46,665 nucleotides of DNA from JASHPR01 sp963833885 (lineage in GTDB: Bacteria > Actinomycetota > Actinomycetes > Streptosporangiales > Streptosporangiaceae): the NCBI GenBank assembly GCA_963833885.1, contig CAWHZU010000020.1, forward strand, positions 1 through 46,665, given 5' to 3'. Made by a program: the position numbers and the translations under genes. The notes under the pieces are model-generated. The model ran no database searches and was not told where the DNA came from. It saw only the letters and a program-made list of their open reading frames with translations. This document shows positions 27,005 to 34,330 of this stretch, piece by piece. How positions within the stretch are numbered: position 1 is the first letter of the stretch; each line of letters begins with the position of its first letter.

Positions 27005-28762
27005 TCAGCCGTCGCGGGCCGCGAGCGTGAACCGCAGCTTGCTGCCCGGCCGGAGCTGAGCGGCCAGTCCGATGTCCGCGGACAGCACCGTCGCGATGAC
27101 CGGGTAGCCGCCGGTGACCGGATGGTCGGCCAGCAGCAGGATCGGCCTGCCGCCGTGCGGGACCTGCAGCGCCCCGGTTACCACGCCCTCGCTGAGCAGT
27201 TCGCCGCGGCCAGCGAAGGGCAGGGCAGGGCCGTCAAGGCGCAGCCCGGTCCGATCGCTGGCCGGCGTGACCACGTAGGTCCCGGCGCAGAGCTCCCGCA
27301 GCGCGTCCGGCGCGAACCAGTCGTCGCGCGGCCCGGGAACCACGCGCAGCACGGCGGTCTCACCCGCCGCCGGCATCACCATCGGCTGCATCACGGTCGG
27401 CTGCATCACCGCCACCGGCATCACCGTCGCCGGCATCACCGTCGGCTGCATCACGGTCGGCTGCATCGCTGCTGTCTGCTCGTCGCCCACCGGCAGCACG
27501 TCGCCGGGCCGAAGCGCGGCGGGCCCGAGCCCGGAGCGCAGATCGGCCGACCGGCTGCCGAGAACCGGCGGCACGCCGACGCCGCCGTGCACGGCGAGGT
27601 AGCTGCGCACGCCGGCCGGGGGCGCGCCCACGCGCAAGACACTGCCCGCCGGTACCTCGAACGCGCTCCCGTGCGGCATGTCCCTGGCCGCCTCTTCGGC
27701 CGCGGGTTCGACGGTCAGCGGCACGGGAGCGCCGGTGACGGCGACCCGGGCCCCGGCAGGGAAGCGCAGCGCGGCGCGGCCGAGCGTGAACTCGATGCCG
27801 GCCGCGCCGTCCGGGTTCCCGACCAGCCGGTTCGCCAGCCGCAGGCTGGCCACGTCCGCGGCCCCCGAGCGCGGCACCCCGAGGTGCCCGTAACCCGGCC
27901 GCCCCAGATCCTGCACGGTCGCCAGCGGCCCCGGCTTGATCACCTCGACGGCGGGCCCGCTTTTCCATGATCGTGGTAGATAACGCCCGCTATAACGGCT
28001 CCAGCTACCACGATCATGAAAATCGCCGGATTGACTCGTGGCTGGGGTGGCTGGGGTGGCTGGGGTGGCTGGCGGGGCTGGCGGGGTTGGCGGGGTTGGC
28101 GTGGCTGGCGGGGCGGAGCGGGGGCCGGGTGGGGCGGCGATATCCGCGAGCGCGTCCACCCTGCGGAAGCGGACGCGCATGCCGGGGGCGAGCAGGGCGG
28201 GCGGGTTACGGTCGGGGTCCCAGAGCGCGGCCGAGGTGCGGCCGAGCAGCCGCCAGCCGCCGGGCGAGTTGCTCGGGTACACCGCGGCGAGGCCCCCGGC
28301 GATCGCCACCGAGCCCGCCGGCACCCGCAGCCGCGGCTCGGCCAGCCGCGGCACCGAAGCCAGCACCGGGTCCAGGCCGGTCAGGTAGCCGAAGCCGGGG
28401 GAGAACCCGAGCCACCCCACGGTGTACTCGGCCGCCGCGTGCCTGGCCGCGACGTCGCCGGGGGACAGCCCGGTCAGCTGGGCCACCTCCGCCAGGTCGG
28501 GGCCGTCGTAGACCACCGCGATCTCGGCCAGCGCCGCTTCGCCCGGGCGGTCCGGCGGCAGCGGCAGCTTCAGCAGCCGCCCGGCCAGCTCACCGAGGTC
28601 GTTGCTGCCCGGCTCGGTTGTCACCAGGACGGTCCGGGCCGCCGGCACGACGTCAAGCACGCCCGCGACACGTTCCGTCAGAATGGCGACCGCGAGCCGG
28701 GCGGCCAGGCCTTCCACCTGCAGCAGCAGTGCGGCATCGCCGGCCTGCCGCCAGCGCCTCAC
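27005..28762 (-). CDS. 5-oxoprolinase subunits B and C fused (PxpB-PxpC, KipI-KipA type)
   Basis: A 585-aa fusion. Residues about 5-205 are PxpB (KipI, cyclophilin-like), with GFSPGFGYLTGLDP, VPAGSVAIAGG and SNSPGGWRLLGRT. Residues about 265-580 are PxpC (KipA), with PGPLATVQDLGRPGYGHLGVPRSG and GGYPVIATVLSADIGLAAQL. With PxpA, which is encoded just upstream, it hydrolyses 5-oxoproline (pyroglutamate) to glutamate using ATP. The joining linker (about 206-262) is Pro/Ala/Thr-rich and includes residues encoded by a palindromic DNA element. A pentapeptide repeat (TVMQP-like) interrupts the PxpC domain. The GTG start at 28762 overlaps the pxpA stop (GTGA), so the subunits are translated together. 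The joint may come from loss of the stop between two former genes. Function assignment is firm; activity of the fused form is inferred. Confidence 0.9.
   Translation of the reverse strand: MRRWRQAGDAALLLQVEGLAARLAVAILTERVAGVLDVVPAARTVLVTTEPGSNDLGELAGRLLKLPLPPDRPGEAALAEIAVVYDGPDLAEVAQLTGLSPGDVAARHAAAEYTVGWLGFSPGFGYLTGLDPVLASVPRLAEPRLRVPAGSVAIAGGLAAVYPSNSPGGWRLLGRTSAALWDPDRNPPALLAPGMRVRFRRVDALADIAAPPGPRSAPPATPTPPTPPAPPATPATPATPATSQSGDFHDRGSWSRYSGRYLPRSWKSGPAVEVIKPGPLATVQDLGRPGYGHLGVPRSGAADVASLRLANRLVGNPDGAAGIEFTLGRAALRFPAGARVAVTGAPVPLTVEPAAEEAARDMPHGSAFEVPAGSVLRVGAPPAGVRSYLAVHGGVGVPPVLGSRSADLRSGLGPAALRPGDVLPVGDEQTAAMQPTVMQPTVMPATVMPVAVMQPTVMQPMVMPAAGETAVLRVVPGPRDDWFAPDALRELCAGTYVVTPASDRTGLRLDGPALPFAGRGELLSEGVVTGALQVPHGGRPILLLADHPVTGGYPVIATVLSADIGLAAQLRPGSKLRFTLAARDG
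27369..27473. repeat. Seven 15-bp tandem units inside the pxpC part
   Basis: Seven consecutive 15-base units, such as GGCTGCATCACGGTC and GCCGGCATCACCGTC, run without gaps. Read on the minus strand they give pentapeptides of the pattern TVM-Q/P-P/A/V (TVMQP, TVMPA, AVMQP). The frame is kept, so copy-number change would not break the protein. The insert stands in a loop between GDVLPVGDE and ETAVLRVVPG, which is short in ordinary PxpC proteins. Confidence 0.93.
27961..28022. repeat. Palindromic element inside the PxpB-PxpC linker
   Basis: CATGATCGTGGTAG (27966-27979) and its exact complement CTACCACGATCATG (28005-28018) enclose a 25-base centre. With one bulged C the stem extends through TTTT/AAAA to 27961 and 28022. 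It is more AT-rich than its surroundings. It stays in frame and adds about 20 residues (SGDFHDRGSWSRYSGRYLP region) to the linker. Its form resembles small non-autonomous palindromic repeats, or an old intergenic terminator now within a coding region. Confidence 0.75.
28039..28113. repeat. 9-bp tandem repeats encoding the Pro/Ala/Thr linker
   Basis: Three exact TGGCTGGGG units (28039-28065) are followed by degenerate TGGCGGGGT/C copies up to about 28113. On the minus strand they encode PAT and PPT tripeptides of the PxpB-PxpC linker. Length changes by whole units keep the frame. Confidence 0.85.
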
Positions 28763-29529
28763 GCGAACGGCGCCACTTTCACCCCGGCGCGCTCCAGTGC
28801 GTCCCTGACCGCGGCGGCGAGCGCAACGGCTCCCGGTGTGTCACCGTGCACGCACACCGAACGGAACGGGGCCGGGATCTGCTGGCCGTCCACCGACTCC
28901 AGAACGTGGCCGGTGGCCATCGTGGCCACGCGTGCGGCCACCGTGGCCCGGTCGTTGATCACGGCGCCAGGCTGGCCGCGGGGGACCAGGGTGCCGTCGG
29001 CGCGGTACGCCCGGTCGGCGAAGGCCTCGGCGACCACGGTGAGCCCCGCCTCGGCGGCCACCCGGGCGGCTTCACTGCCCGGCAGGGTGAGCAGCGGCAG
29101 CCGTGCGTCGTAGGCTCCGATCGCAGCGGCCACCGCAGCCGACTGGACGGGGTCCCTGACGCACCGGTTGTACAGGGCGCCGTGCGGCTTCACATAGCTG
29201 ACCCGGCCGCCCTCGGCCCTGGCGATCCCGTCGAGCGCGGCGATCTGGTACAGCACCTCCGCGGTCAGCTCGTCCGGCGGTACGGCCATCTCTCTGCGGC
29301 CGAAGCCGGCCAGGTCGCGGTAGGAGACCTGGGCGCCGATCGTCACCCCTCGGGCGATGGCGCCCGCGCAGGCACGCCGGATCGTGAGCGGGTCGCCCGC
29401 GTGGAACCCGCAGGCGATGTTTGCACTGGTGACGAGCGCAAGCAGGCCCTCATCGTCGCCGAGCCGCCACGCGCCGAAGCTCTCGCCGAGGTCAGCGTTC
29501 AGGTCGATGACGCCGGGCCCGGTGGTCAC
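28759..29529 (-). CDS. pxpA: 5-oxoprolinase subunit A (PxpA, LamB/YcsF family)
   Basis: A 256-aa protein of the LamB/YcsF family, the catalytic A subunit of bacterial 5-oxoprolinase. The diagnostic motifs are IDLNADLGESFGAW at the start, ANIACGFHAGDP, YVKPHGALYNRCV and SVCVHGDTPGAV near the end; these carry the conserved Asp, His and Lys residues. The GTG start at 29529 overlaps the stop of the upstream gene (GTGA), and its own stop overlaps the PxpB-PxpC start. The long in-frame extension upstream to 29685 lies inside the neighbouring gene and has no family sequence, so it is rejected. Subunits A, B and C are thus present in order in one operon. Confidence 0.95.
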   Translation of the reverse strand: MTTGPGVIDLNADLGESFGAWRLGDDEGLLALVTSANIACGFHAGDPLTIRRACAGAIARGVTIGAQVSYRDLAGFGRREMAVPPDELTAEVLYQIAALDGIARAEGGRVSYVKPHGALYNRCVRDPVQSAAVAAAIGAYDARLPLLTLPGSEAARVAAEAGLTVVAEAFADRAYRADGTLVPRGQPGAVINDRATVAARVATMATGHVLESVDGQQIPAPFRSVCVHGDTPGAVALAAAVRDALERAGVKVAPFA

Positions 29530-31208
29530 CCCGGTAGTCCCCCTGGCTCCTCTGGAGGAAGCTCGTAGAGCGCGGCGGCGATGGCTTTCTCGTCGCTGCC
29601 CGCCACCCTGATCGTGTCCATCAGCGTGTGCAGCACCGCGTGCCGGTCCTCGCCCAGGTCGAGCAGGCGCTGCGCCGCTTCCCACAGTTCCGGCGGGTCG
29701 CCGCGCCAGAGCCGGTCGGCCAGGGCCAGATGCCGGTCGATGTGCTCCTCGCCCGAGGACTGACCAATCGGGCTGTCGTGGTCGGCCTCCAGCAGGATCC
29801 GCCGGTGCGCCGGCTTGGCCGGGTCGAGAGCGCCGAGGTCCGTGCCCCGGTAGCTGCCCTGCAGCACGCCGAACGCGAAGACCCGGCGCGGCAGCGCCTC
29901 GAGGTCGGAGTCGGGCAGCAGCCTGGCCACCAGCCTCGGCTCCAGGCCGAACGAGGCGGGGTCGTGGTAGACGCGGGTGAACGTGCCCATCGAGTCGAAC
30001 ACCGCGTCCAGCGTGGTGCCGATCGCCTCGGGGTCCCGGCGTTCGCGGACGCCGGCCCAGCGCACCCAGGCGGCGAGCACGTGCGGCATCGCGTGCTGCT
30101 CGGCCGGGGACAGCATGACCTTGCGCGGCAGCCAGTCCAGCAGGAAGGTCTCGGCCTTCGCCGGGCTCATCCGCAGCGGGCGGCCGAAGTCCTGGTCACA
30201 GCCGTAGTCAACGATGTGGTCGGCGGAGCGGCTGGCGGCCTCGCGATCCGAAAGGTCCTCGGCCTCGTCGGAGGCCAGAAACTCGGCCACCAGCATCGCC
30301 CTGCGGTCCTTGCGCCAAGTCTGGCGCCGGGCCGCCCAGGTGCTGCCCGGCGGGCTGGCGGTGCCGGCCTGATCGGCGCGGGCGGCAGACTGGCCCGACT
30401 GGGTAGGCGGCAGCGTGTGCACTCGCGCCCTGATGAACGCGTGGTAGGACGGGAACGAGCTGCTGACCGGCGGATCGGCCGCCTGCTCGGTGACCGCCAG
30501 GGCCGACTCCAGCAGCCGGCGCGCGTGCGGGGCCTGGACCTGCGTGAACGCGGAAGCCGACTGGCTGCAGTAGTCGAGCAGCTTGGCCACCTGAGAGGTC
30601 ACCCAGCCGTCCCGCGCCAGGCCACCTGCGTTGTAGTCGACGACGACGACGAGGGCATGCTGGTCCTGGCCGGCGTAGCTGAACACGCACACGACTTCGT
30701 CGCGGTCACCGTAGGAGTCGGAGTTCAGGTAGCACTCGGCCGCGACCACGGCACCGACGTGCTCGGCCCATCCCGGCCGGGCGACGCCGCGCTCCATCAG
30801 CGCCAGGGCCGCCTGCTCCGCGCTGGCCGCTTGGCGGGACGTGCCCAGGCACGCGATGCCGGACAGCAGTGCGAGCGCGGCCGGGCTGCCCTGCTGGGCG
30901 GCGTAGGCGACGAGCCCCTCGCCGACGAGCTCCTCGACATCGGCCCGGCGGCGCCGGAGATGCCGGGCGCCGGGCCTGCTGCCACCTTGCTGGCCCCACC
31001 AGGTGCCGAGCAGCTCGCTCACCATGAGCTCGGCGTCGAGTGGGCTGCGGACGGCGAGCAGCTCCCGCGCGGCCCGCAGCATCTCGGCGAACAGTGCATT
31101 CGGCGGCGACGCGGAATTTGCCAGGCCCGGCCGCTGCCGCGGCGGGCCGGAATGCCCGTGATGCCCCGGCCGGCCTGGCGGGTCGGTGCGTCGGCTCGGC
31201 GGGTTCAC
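29526..31208 (-). CDS. Conserved actinobacterial protein of unknown function
   Basis: A 560-aa protein I cannot assign to a named family with confidence. The first 35 residues are Pro/Arg/His-rich and probably disordered. The rest looks globular, mostly helical and cytoplasmic, with no signal peptide or membrane helix. Notable stretches are SPLDAELMVSELLGTWWGQ, DEVVCVFSYAGQDQHALVVVVDYNAGG, an Arg-rich AARRQTWRKDRRAMLVAEFLAS, and a C-terminal EEHIDRHLALADRLWRGDPPELWEAAQRLLDLGEDRHAVLHTLM segment that recalls DUF1841-like proteins. The GTG at 31208 is the start, with a weak GAAAGG before it. Its stop overlaps the pxpA start (GTGA), so it is translated together with 5-oxoprolinase here. Whether this is functional or only packing is unknown. 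Confidence 0.75.
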   Translation of the reverse strand: MNPPSRRTDPPGRPGHHGHSGPPRQRPGLANSASPPNALFAEMLRAARELLAVRSPLDAELMVSELLGTWWGQQGGSRPGARHLRRRRADVEELVGEGLVAYAAQQGSPAALALLSGIACLGTSRQAASAEQAALALMERGVARPGWAEHVGAVVAAECYLNSDSYGDRDEVVCVFSYAGQDQHALVVVVDYNAGGLARDGWVTSQVAKLLDYCSQSASAFTQVQAPHARRLLESALAVTEQAADPPVSSSFPSYHAFIRARVHTLPPTQSGQSAARADQAGTASPPGSTWAARRQTWRKDRRAMLVAEFLASDEAEDLSDREAASRSADHIVDYGCDQDFGRPLRMSPAKAETFLLDWLPRKVMLSPAEQHAMPHVLAAWVRWAGVRERRDPEAIGTTLDAVFDSMGTFTRVYHDPASFGLEPRLVARLLPDSDLEALPRRVFAFGVLQGSYRGTDLGALDPAKPAHRRILLEADHDSPIGQSSGEEHIDRHLALADRLWRGDPPELWEAAQRLLDLGEDRHAVLHTLMDTIRVAGSDEKAIAAALYELPPEEPGGLPG

Positions 31209-31855
31209 AGGGCTAGCCTTTCAGATGCAAGCCGTCCGATGCCATGCCCCGGCGCGGCGTGCCGCCCGTTTGTGCCCGTGTCGTCGCCCCTTTCTGCTTC
31301 GGCCCGCGATCCCATGCCCTCGCTTCGGCCGGTACCGCTCATGGCCACGCACTCCGGCACCAAGCTCATGCTCGCAGCTCCGCCCGCGGCGTCAGCCAGG
31401 TGGACGGTGAGGCACGGCTGCCCCTATCGTGCCATGGAGCATGAGGTCGGGTTGCCAACACGCGACCGTGACGTGGGTCCGCCCGGGGGGAGCGGAGGCC
31501 ATGGAGGATAAGGCGGGCATCGCGGGGCCGGAGTTTCGCGACCCCCGCGGCGGCCGGCGCACCAGCCATCGCCGACATCACTCGTGCCATCACAGACATC
31601 ACCCGGGTCACCGACCTCTCTCCCCAGTAACGGGCTGTCCCGGGTGGATGGTTCGCATTTATCAACCAATAACCGAGTATTGAGGACATTGTTGCTCATC
31701 GCAGCGCGAGATCATGGCCATCCGCGGTCGCGCCGGGAGGCCGGCCAGCGCTACGCCTTGTCAGCTCTCGTTACCGAGTTGTCGCCGCTAGCTCTCTTGT
31801 ACGCGCAGATGCCGCTAGCCTTCTTGTGTCCGCAGTGAGCAGGAAGGAACCGTTC
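31209..31855. other. Intergenic region, about 650 bases, no gene supported
   Basis: Divergent promoter region between the 560-aa protein and the PP2C phosphatase. Several open frames occur but their composition is not protein-like. It becomes AT-richer around 31655-31700. Two imperfect direct repeats, GCCGCTAGCTCTCTTGTACGC (31784) and GCCGCTAGCCTTCTTGTGTCC (31811), stand 27 bases apart just before the phosphatase gene. No clear -35/-10 pair was found. Confidence 0.5.
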
Positions 31856-31894
31856 ATGGCACGCGCTCGCACGGGTACGGGGTGTCCCCGGTGA
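31856..31894 (+). CDS. Possible 12-codon leader peptide before the PP2C phosphatase
   Basis: The ATG at 31856 has the best ribosome site in the area (AGGAAGGAA, 31841-31849) and opens a 12-codon frame, MARARTGTGCPR. Its TGA (31892-31894) overlaps the GTG start of the phosphatase (31891-31893) as GTGA. The phosphatase has no ribosome site of its own, so it would depend on this leader. The alternative is a missing or extra base joining both into one N-terminus. Confidence 0.4.
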   Translation: MARARTGTGCPR

Positions 31895-34017
31895 GCACAG
31901 GGACATCCGTGCCCAAACCCCGCGTGTCCGGCATGGACGTGTCCGATTCTGCGCTGCTTGCGACGCTGCTGAGCGACGCGCCGATCGGGTTCGCCTTCCT
32001 CGGCGGCGATCTGCGCTTCCGCAGGGTCAACGAGACCCTGGCCGGGCTGCGCCGGGGCGGCTCGGGTGACTATATCGGGCGGCTTCCCTCGCAGGTCTGG
32101 CCGGAAGATCTGGGTGCCTCCGCCGAGGCCGCCGCCCGCCGCGCGCTGTCGGCCGGCGAGCCTGTGTTCGAGGCGGACCAGGCGGTTCCGGCTGGCGAGG
32201 AGGTGCGGCGGTGGTCCTTCTCGTGGTTCCCGTCGCGTGATCCGGACGGGGAAATCACCGGGGTTGTCCTCATTGCCACCGATATCACCGAGCGCCGGAA
32301 CTCGGAAGAGGCGCTGCGCCGCACCAGCGAGCGGTACCGCTCGCTGGTGCAGGCCGGGGCGCAGGTGGTGTGGGTGACGACGCCGACCGGCAAGATCGCT
32401 GAGGATTCCCCGGAATGGCGCTCGATCACCGGCCAGACGGTCGATGAATACCTGGGCAGCGGCTGGCTTGACGCGATTCACCCGGAGGACCGCGAGCGCG
32501 TTGAGCACGAATGGCTCGATTGCGTCGATACCGGCAAGGTTTTCGAGGGCCGCTACCGCGTTCGCACCAAATCGGGGTCTTATCGGCATTACGACGTGCG
32601 CGCCGTCCCGATCGAGCGCGACGGAAAGATCGTTGAGTGGGTGGGTGCCAGCAGTGACGTCACCGGCCAGCGCGAGGCAGAGGAGATGCGGGGCCGCCTG
32701 ACCGAGCAGCTTTCGGCCGCGGCGCTGCGGACCGTGCGCCTGCAGCAGGCGACGTCGATGCTGGCCGAGGCGATCACCGTGGAGCAGGTGGTCGAGGTGA
32801 TGACCGAGGTTGGCCGGTCGGCGATCGGTGCCGAGCGCTCGGCGGTGGCGATGCTCGACCCGGAGCGGCTGCGGCTGCGCACGGTCAATCCCACGGGGCT
32901 GCCGGACACCCCCGGGTCACCGGCCGGGGAGATGCCGCTCGACCTGCCGAGCGTGATGACCTCGGCCATCCTGGCCCGCAGGCCGCTGCTGCTGGAGAGC
33001 CCGGACGCGTTGCGCAGGCACTTCGAGGGCGAGGCCAGCGTCGATATGTTCCTGCAGCACACCGACGAGCGGTCCTGGGTGGGGCTGCCGCTGCTGGCCT
33101 CCGGCGCGCCGCTGGGGGCGCTGCGGTTCTCGTTCACCCGGCCGCGCAGGGTCGCCGATGAGGAGCGGGTGTTCCTCGAGGCGCTGGCCGGGCAGTGCGC
33201 GCTCGCGCTGGAGCGCGCGTCGATGTTCGAGCGTGAGCACACCACGGCCGAGACCCTGCAGCGGAGCCTGCTGCCGGATCGCCTGCCGACCGTCCCCGGG
33301 ATCATCCTGGAGGCCAGTTACCTCCCGGTGACCAGGAACATGGAGATCGGCGGGGACTGGTACGACGCGTTCCGGCTGCCCGACGGCAAGCTGGCGGTCG
33401 CCGCCGGCGACGTCATGGGCAAGGGGCTCACCGCGGCGGCCGGGATGGGCCGGGTCCGCAACGCGCTGCGCGCGCTCGCGCTGACCGATCCCCGCCCGGC
33501 CGCGGTGCTGGCAGGCCTGGACCGGCTGTTCATCGCCACTGAACTCGAAGAGCAGGTGACCACCGTCGCTTACCTGGTCCTCGACCCGGCCAGCGGCGAG
33601 GGCATGGCGGGCAGCGCCGGCCACCTGCCGCTGTTGCTGCTGTCGACGGATGCGCCGCCCCGGCTGGACAAGACGGCGGCGGGGACGCCGCTGGGCTGGG
33701 CCAGCCCGCGCCAGCAGTACGCGTTCTCGCTGCCGCCGGGCAACACGGCGGTGCTGTATTCCGATGGGCTTGTGGAGAATCGCAAGCGCGGCCTTGACTC
33801 GGGCCTGGACGAGCTGGTCGCCGTGGCGGCCGAGGCCCCGGCGGCGGCCGTGGAAGATCCCGCGCTGCTCCTTGACTACCTGGTTGACCGGATGATGACC
33901 GGCTACGAGCAGGACGACGACGTCACCGTGCTCGTGGTGCACAGCCCGCGGCGTGAGCCCGGGGCGCCGGCCAGGCGGGTCGCCGCAACGGAGGCTGTGA
34001 GGAAGGGCAAGGCATGA
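31891..34017 (+). CDS. PAS-PAS-GAF-PP2C (SpoIIE-type) serine phosphatase
   Basis: A 708-aa cytoplasmic signalling phosphatase. Two PAS domains come first (about 20-130, ending in VVLIATDITERRNSEE; and 140-265, with the PAC-like YRHYDVRAVPIERDGKIVEWVGASSDVTGQREAEE). A GAF domain follows (about 290-450, QATSMLAEAITVEQVVEVMTEVG to ALERASMFE). The PP2C/SpoIIE domain is at about 455-690: LQRSLLPDRLP, then NMEIGGDWYDAF and VAAGDVMGKG with metal-binding Asp residues, SAGHLPLLLL, YSDGLVENR and EQDDDVTVLVV. Such proteins dephosphorylate anti-sigma-factor antagonists in response to small signals or redox state. No anti-sigma or antagonist gene is adjacent, so its partner acts from elsewhere. The start is uncertain: GTG 31891 (coupled to the leader frame) or GTG 31882. 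Confidence 0.92.
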   Translation: MSTGTSVPKPRVSGMDVSDSALLATLLSDAPIGFAFLGGDLRFRRVNETLAGLRRGGSGDYIGRLPSQVWPEDLGASAEAAARRALSAGEPVFEADQAVPAGEEVRRWSFSWFPSRDPDGEITGVVLIATDITERRNSEEALRRTSERYRSLVQAGAQVVWVTTPTGKIAEDSPEWRSITGQTVDEYLGSGWLDAIHPEDRERVEHEWLDCVDTGKVFEGRYRVRTKSGSYRHYDVRAVPIERDGKIVEWVGASSDVTGQREAEEMRGRLTEQLSAAALRTVRLQQATSMLAEAITVEQVVEVMTEVGRSAIGAERSAVAMLDPERLRLRTVNPTGLPDTPGSPAGEMPLDLPSVMTSAILARRPLLLESPDALRRHFEGEASVDMFLQHTDERSWVGLPLLASGAPLGALRFSFTRPRRVADEERVFLEALAGQCALALERASMFEREHTTAETLQRSLLPDRLPTVPGIILEASYLPVTRNMEIGGDWYDAFRLPDGKLAVAAGDVMGKGLTAAAGMGRVRNALRALALTDPRPAAVLAGLDRLFIATELEEQVTTVAYLVLDPASGEGMAGSAGHLPLLLLSTDAPPRLDKTAAGTPLGWASPRQQYAFSLPPGNTAVLYSDGLVENRKRGLDSGLDELVAVAAEAPAAAVEDPALLLDYLVDRMMTGYEQDDDVTVLVVHSPRREPGAPARRVAATEAVRKGKA

Positions 34018-34062
34018 CGGAAGTGGGTACCATACCTGCGCGCGGGGCAGTCGTTTCAGGAG

Positions 34063-34091
34063 GGAACTCGCGGCCAGCGGTCGCTGTTGTA
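34063..34091 (+). promoter_or_regulatory. Sigma-R/SigH-type promoter upstream of the primary sigma factor
   Basis: GGGAAC (34063-34068), exactly 18 bases, then GTTGT (34087-34091). This fits the oxidative-stress ECF consensus GGGAAY-N18-GTTG well. Transcription would start near 34097 and leave a leader of about 230 bases before the sigma gene. From memory of the literature, hrdB of Streptomyces coelicolor has a sigma-R-dependent promoter, so the match is biologically reasonable. Confidence 0.65.
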
Positions 34092-34249
34092 CGACCTACC
34101 CGCCGGCTCCGCCTATGGTGGTTGTCGGGAGACAAGCCGGTGCCGGCCGCGGTAGTTCGTGGCAGGCGTTTGGTTTCCAGCACGGTCTTGGGAGCAGGAT
34201 CCGCGCGGTAAGGTCCATTTCTCGCCATATGGTTGCAGGAGAGGTGTCT

Positions 34250-34330
34250 GTGTCGCCTGCTAGTTCGGTCAGCCAGGGGTCGCCTGCAGGTCCAGCGCAC
34301 CCGGCAGCCATCCAGCAAGGGAAGGGGTGA
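34250..34330 (+). CDS. Possible 26-codon leader ORF overlapping the sigma factor start
   Basis: GTG 34250 is preceded by AGGAGAGG (34237-34244) and opens a 26-codon frame (VSPASSVSQGSPAGPAHPAA and a few more). Its TGA (34328-34330) overlaps the GTG start of the primary sigma factor (34327-34329) as GTGA. An ATG at 34229 is in the same frame. It could couple translation, or it could be the true N-terminus of the sigma factor separated by a one-base error. Confidence 0.4.
   Translation: MSPASSVSQGSPAGPAHPAAIQQGKG

Noticed and set aside
27361..28115. CRISPR-like array in the repeats of the PxpB-PxpC gene
   Set aside because: Units are 9 and 15 bp without unique spacers and stay in the reading frame; no cas genes are present.
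31424..31699. Possible 91-aa gene in the 650-base gap before the phosphatase
   Set aside because: Cys/Pro/Arg-rich with no ribosome site and no recognisable domain; the gap looks like regulatory DNA.
34187..34212. TCTTGG-N17-TAAGGT as a housekeeping promoter for sigA
   Set aside because: The -35 box matches poorly; the sigma-R-type element is a far better fit.
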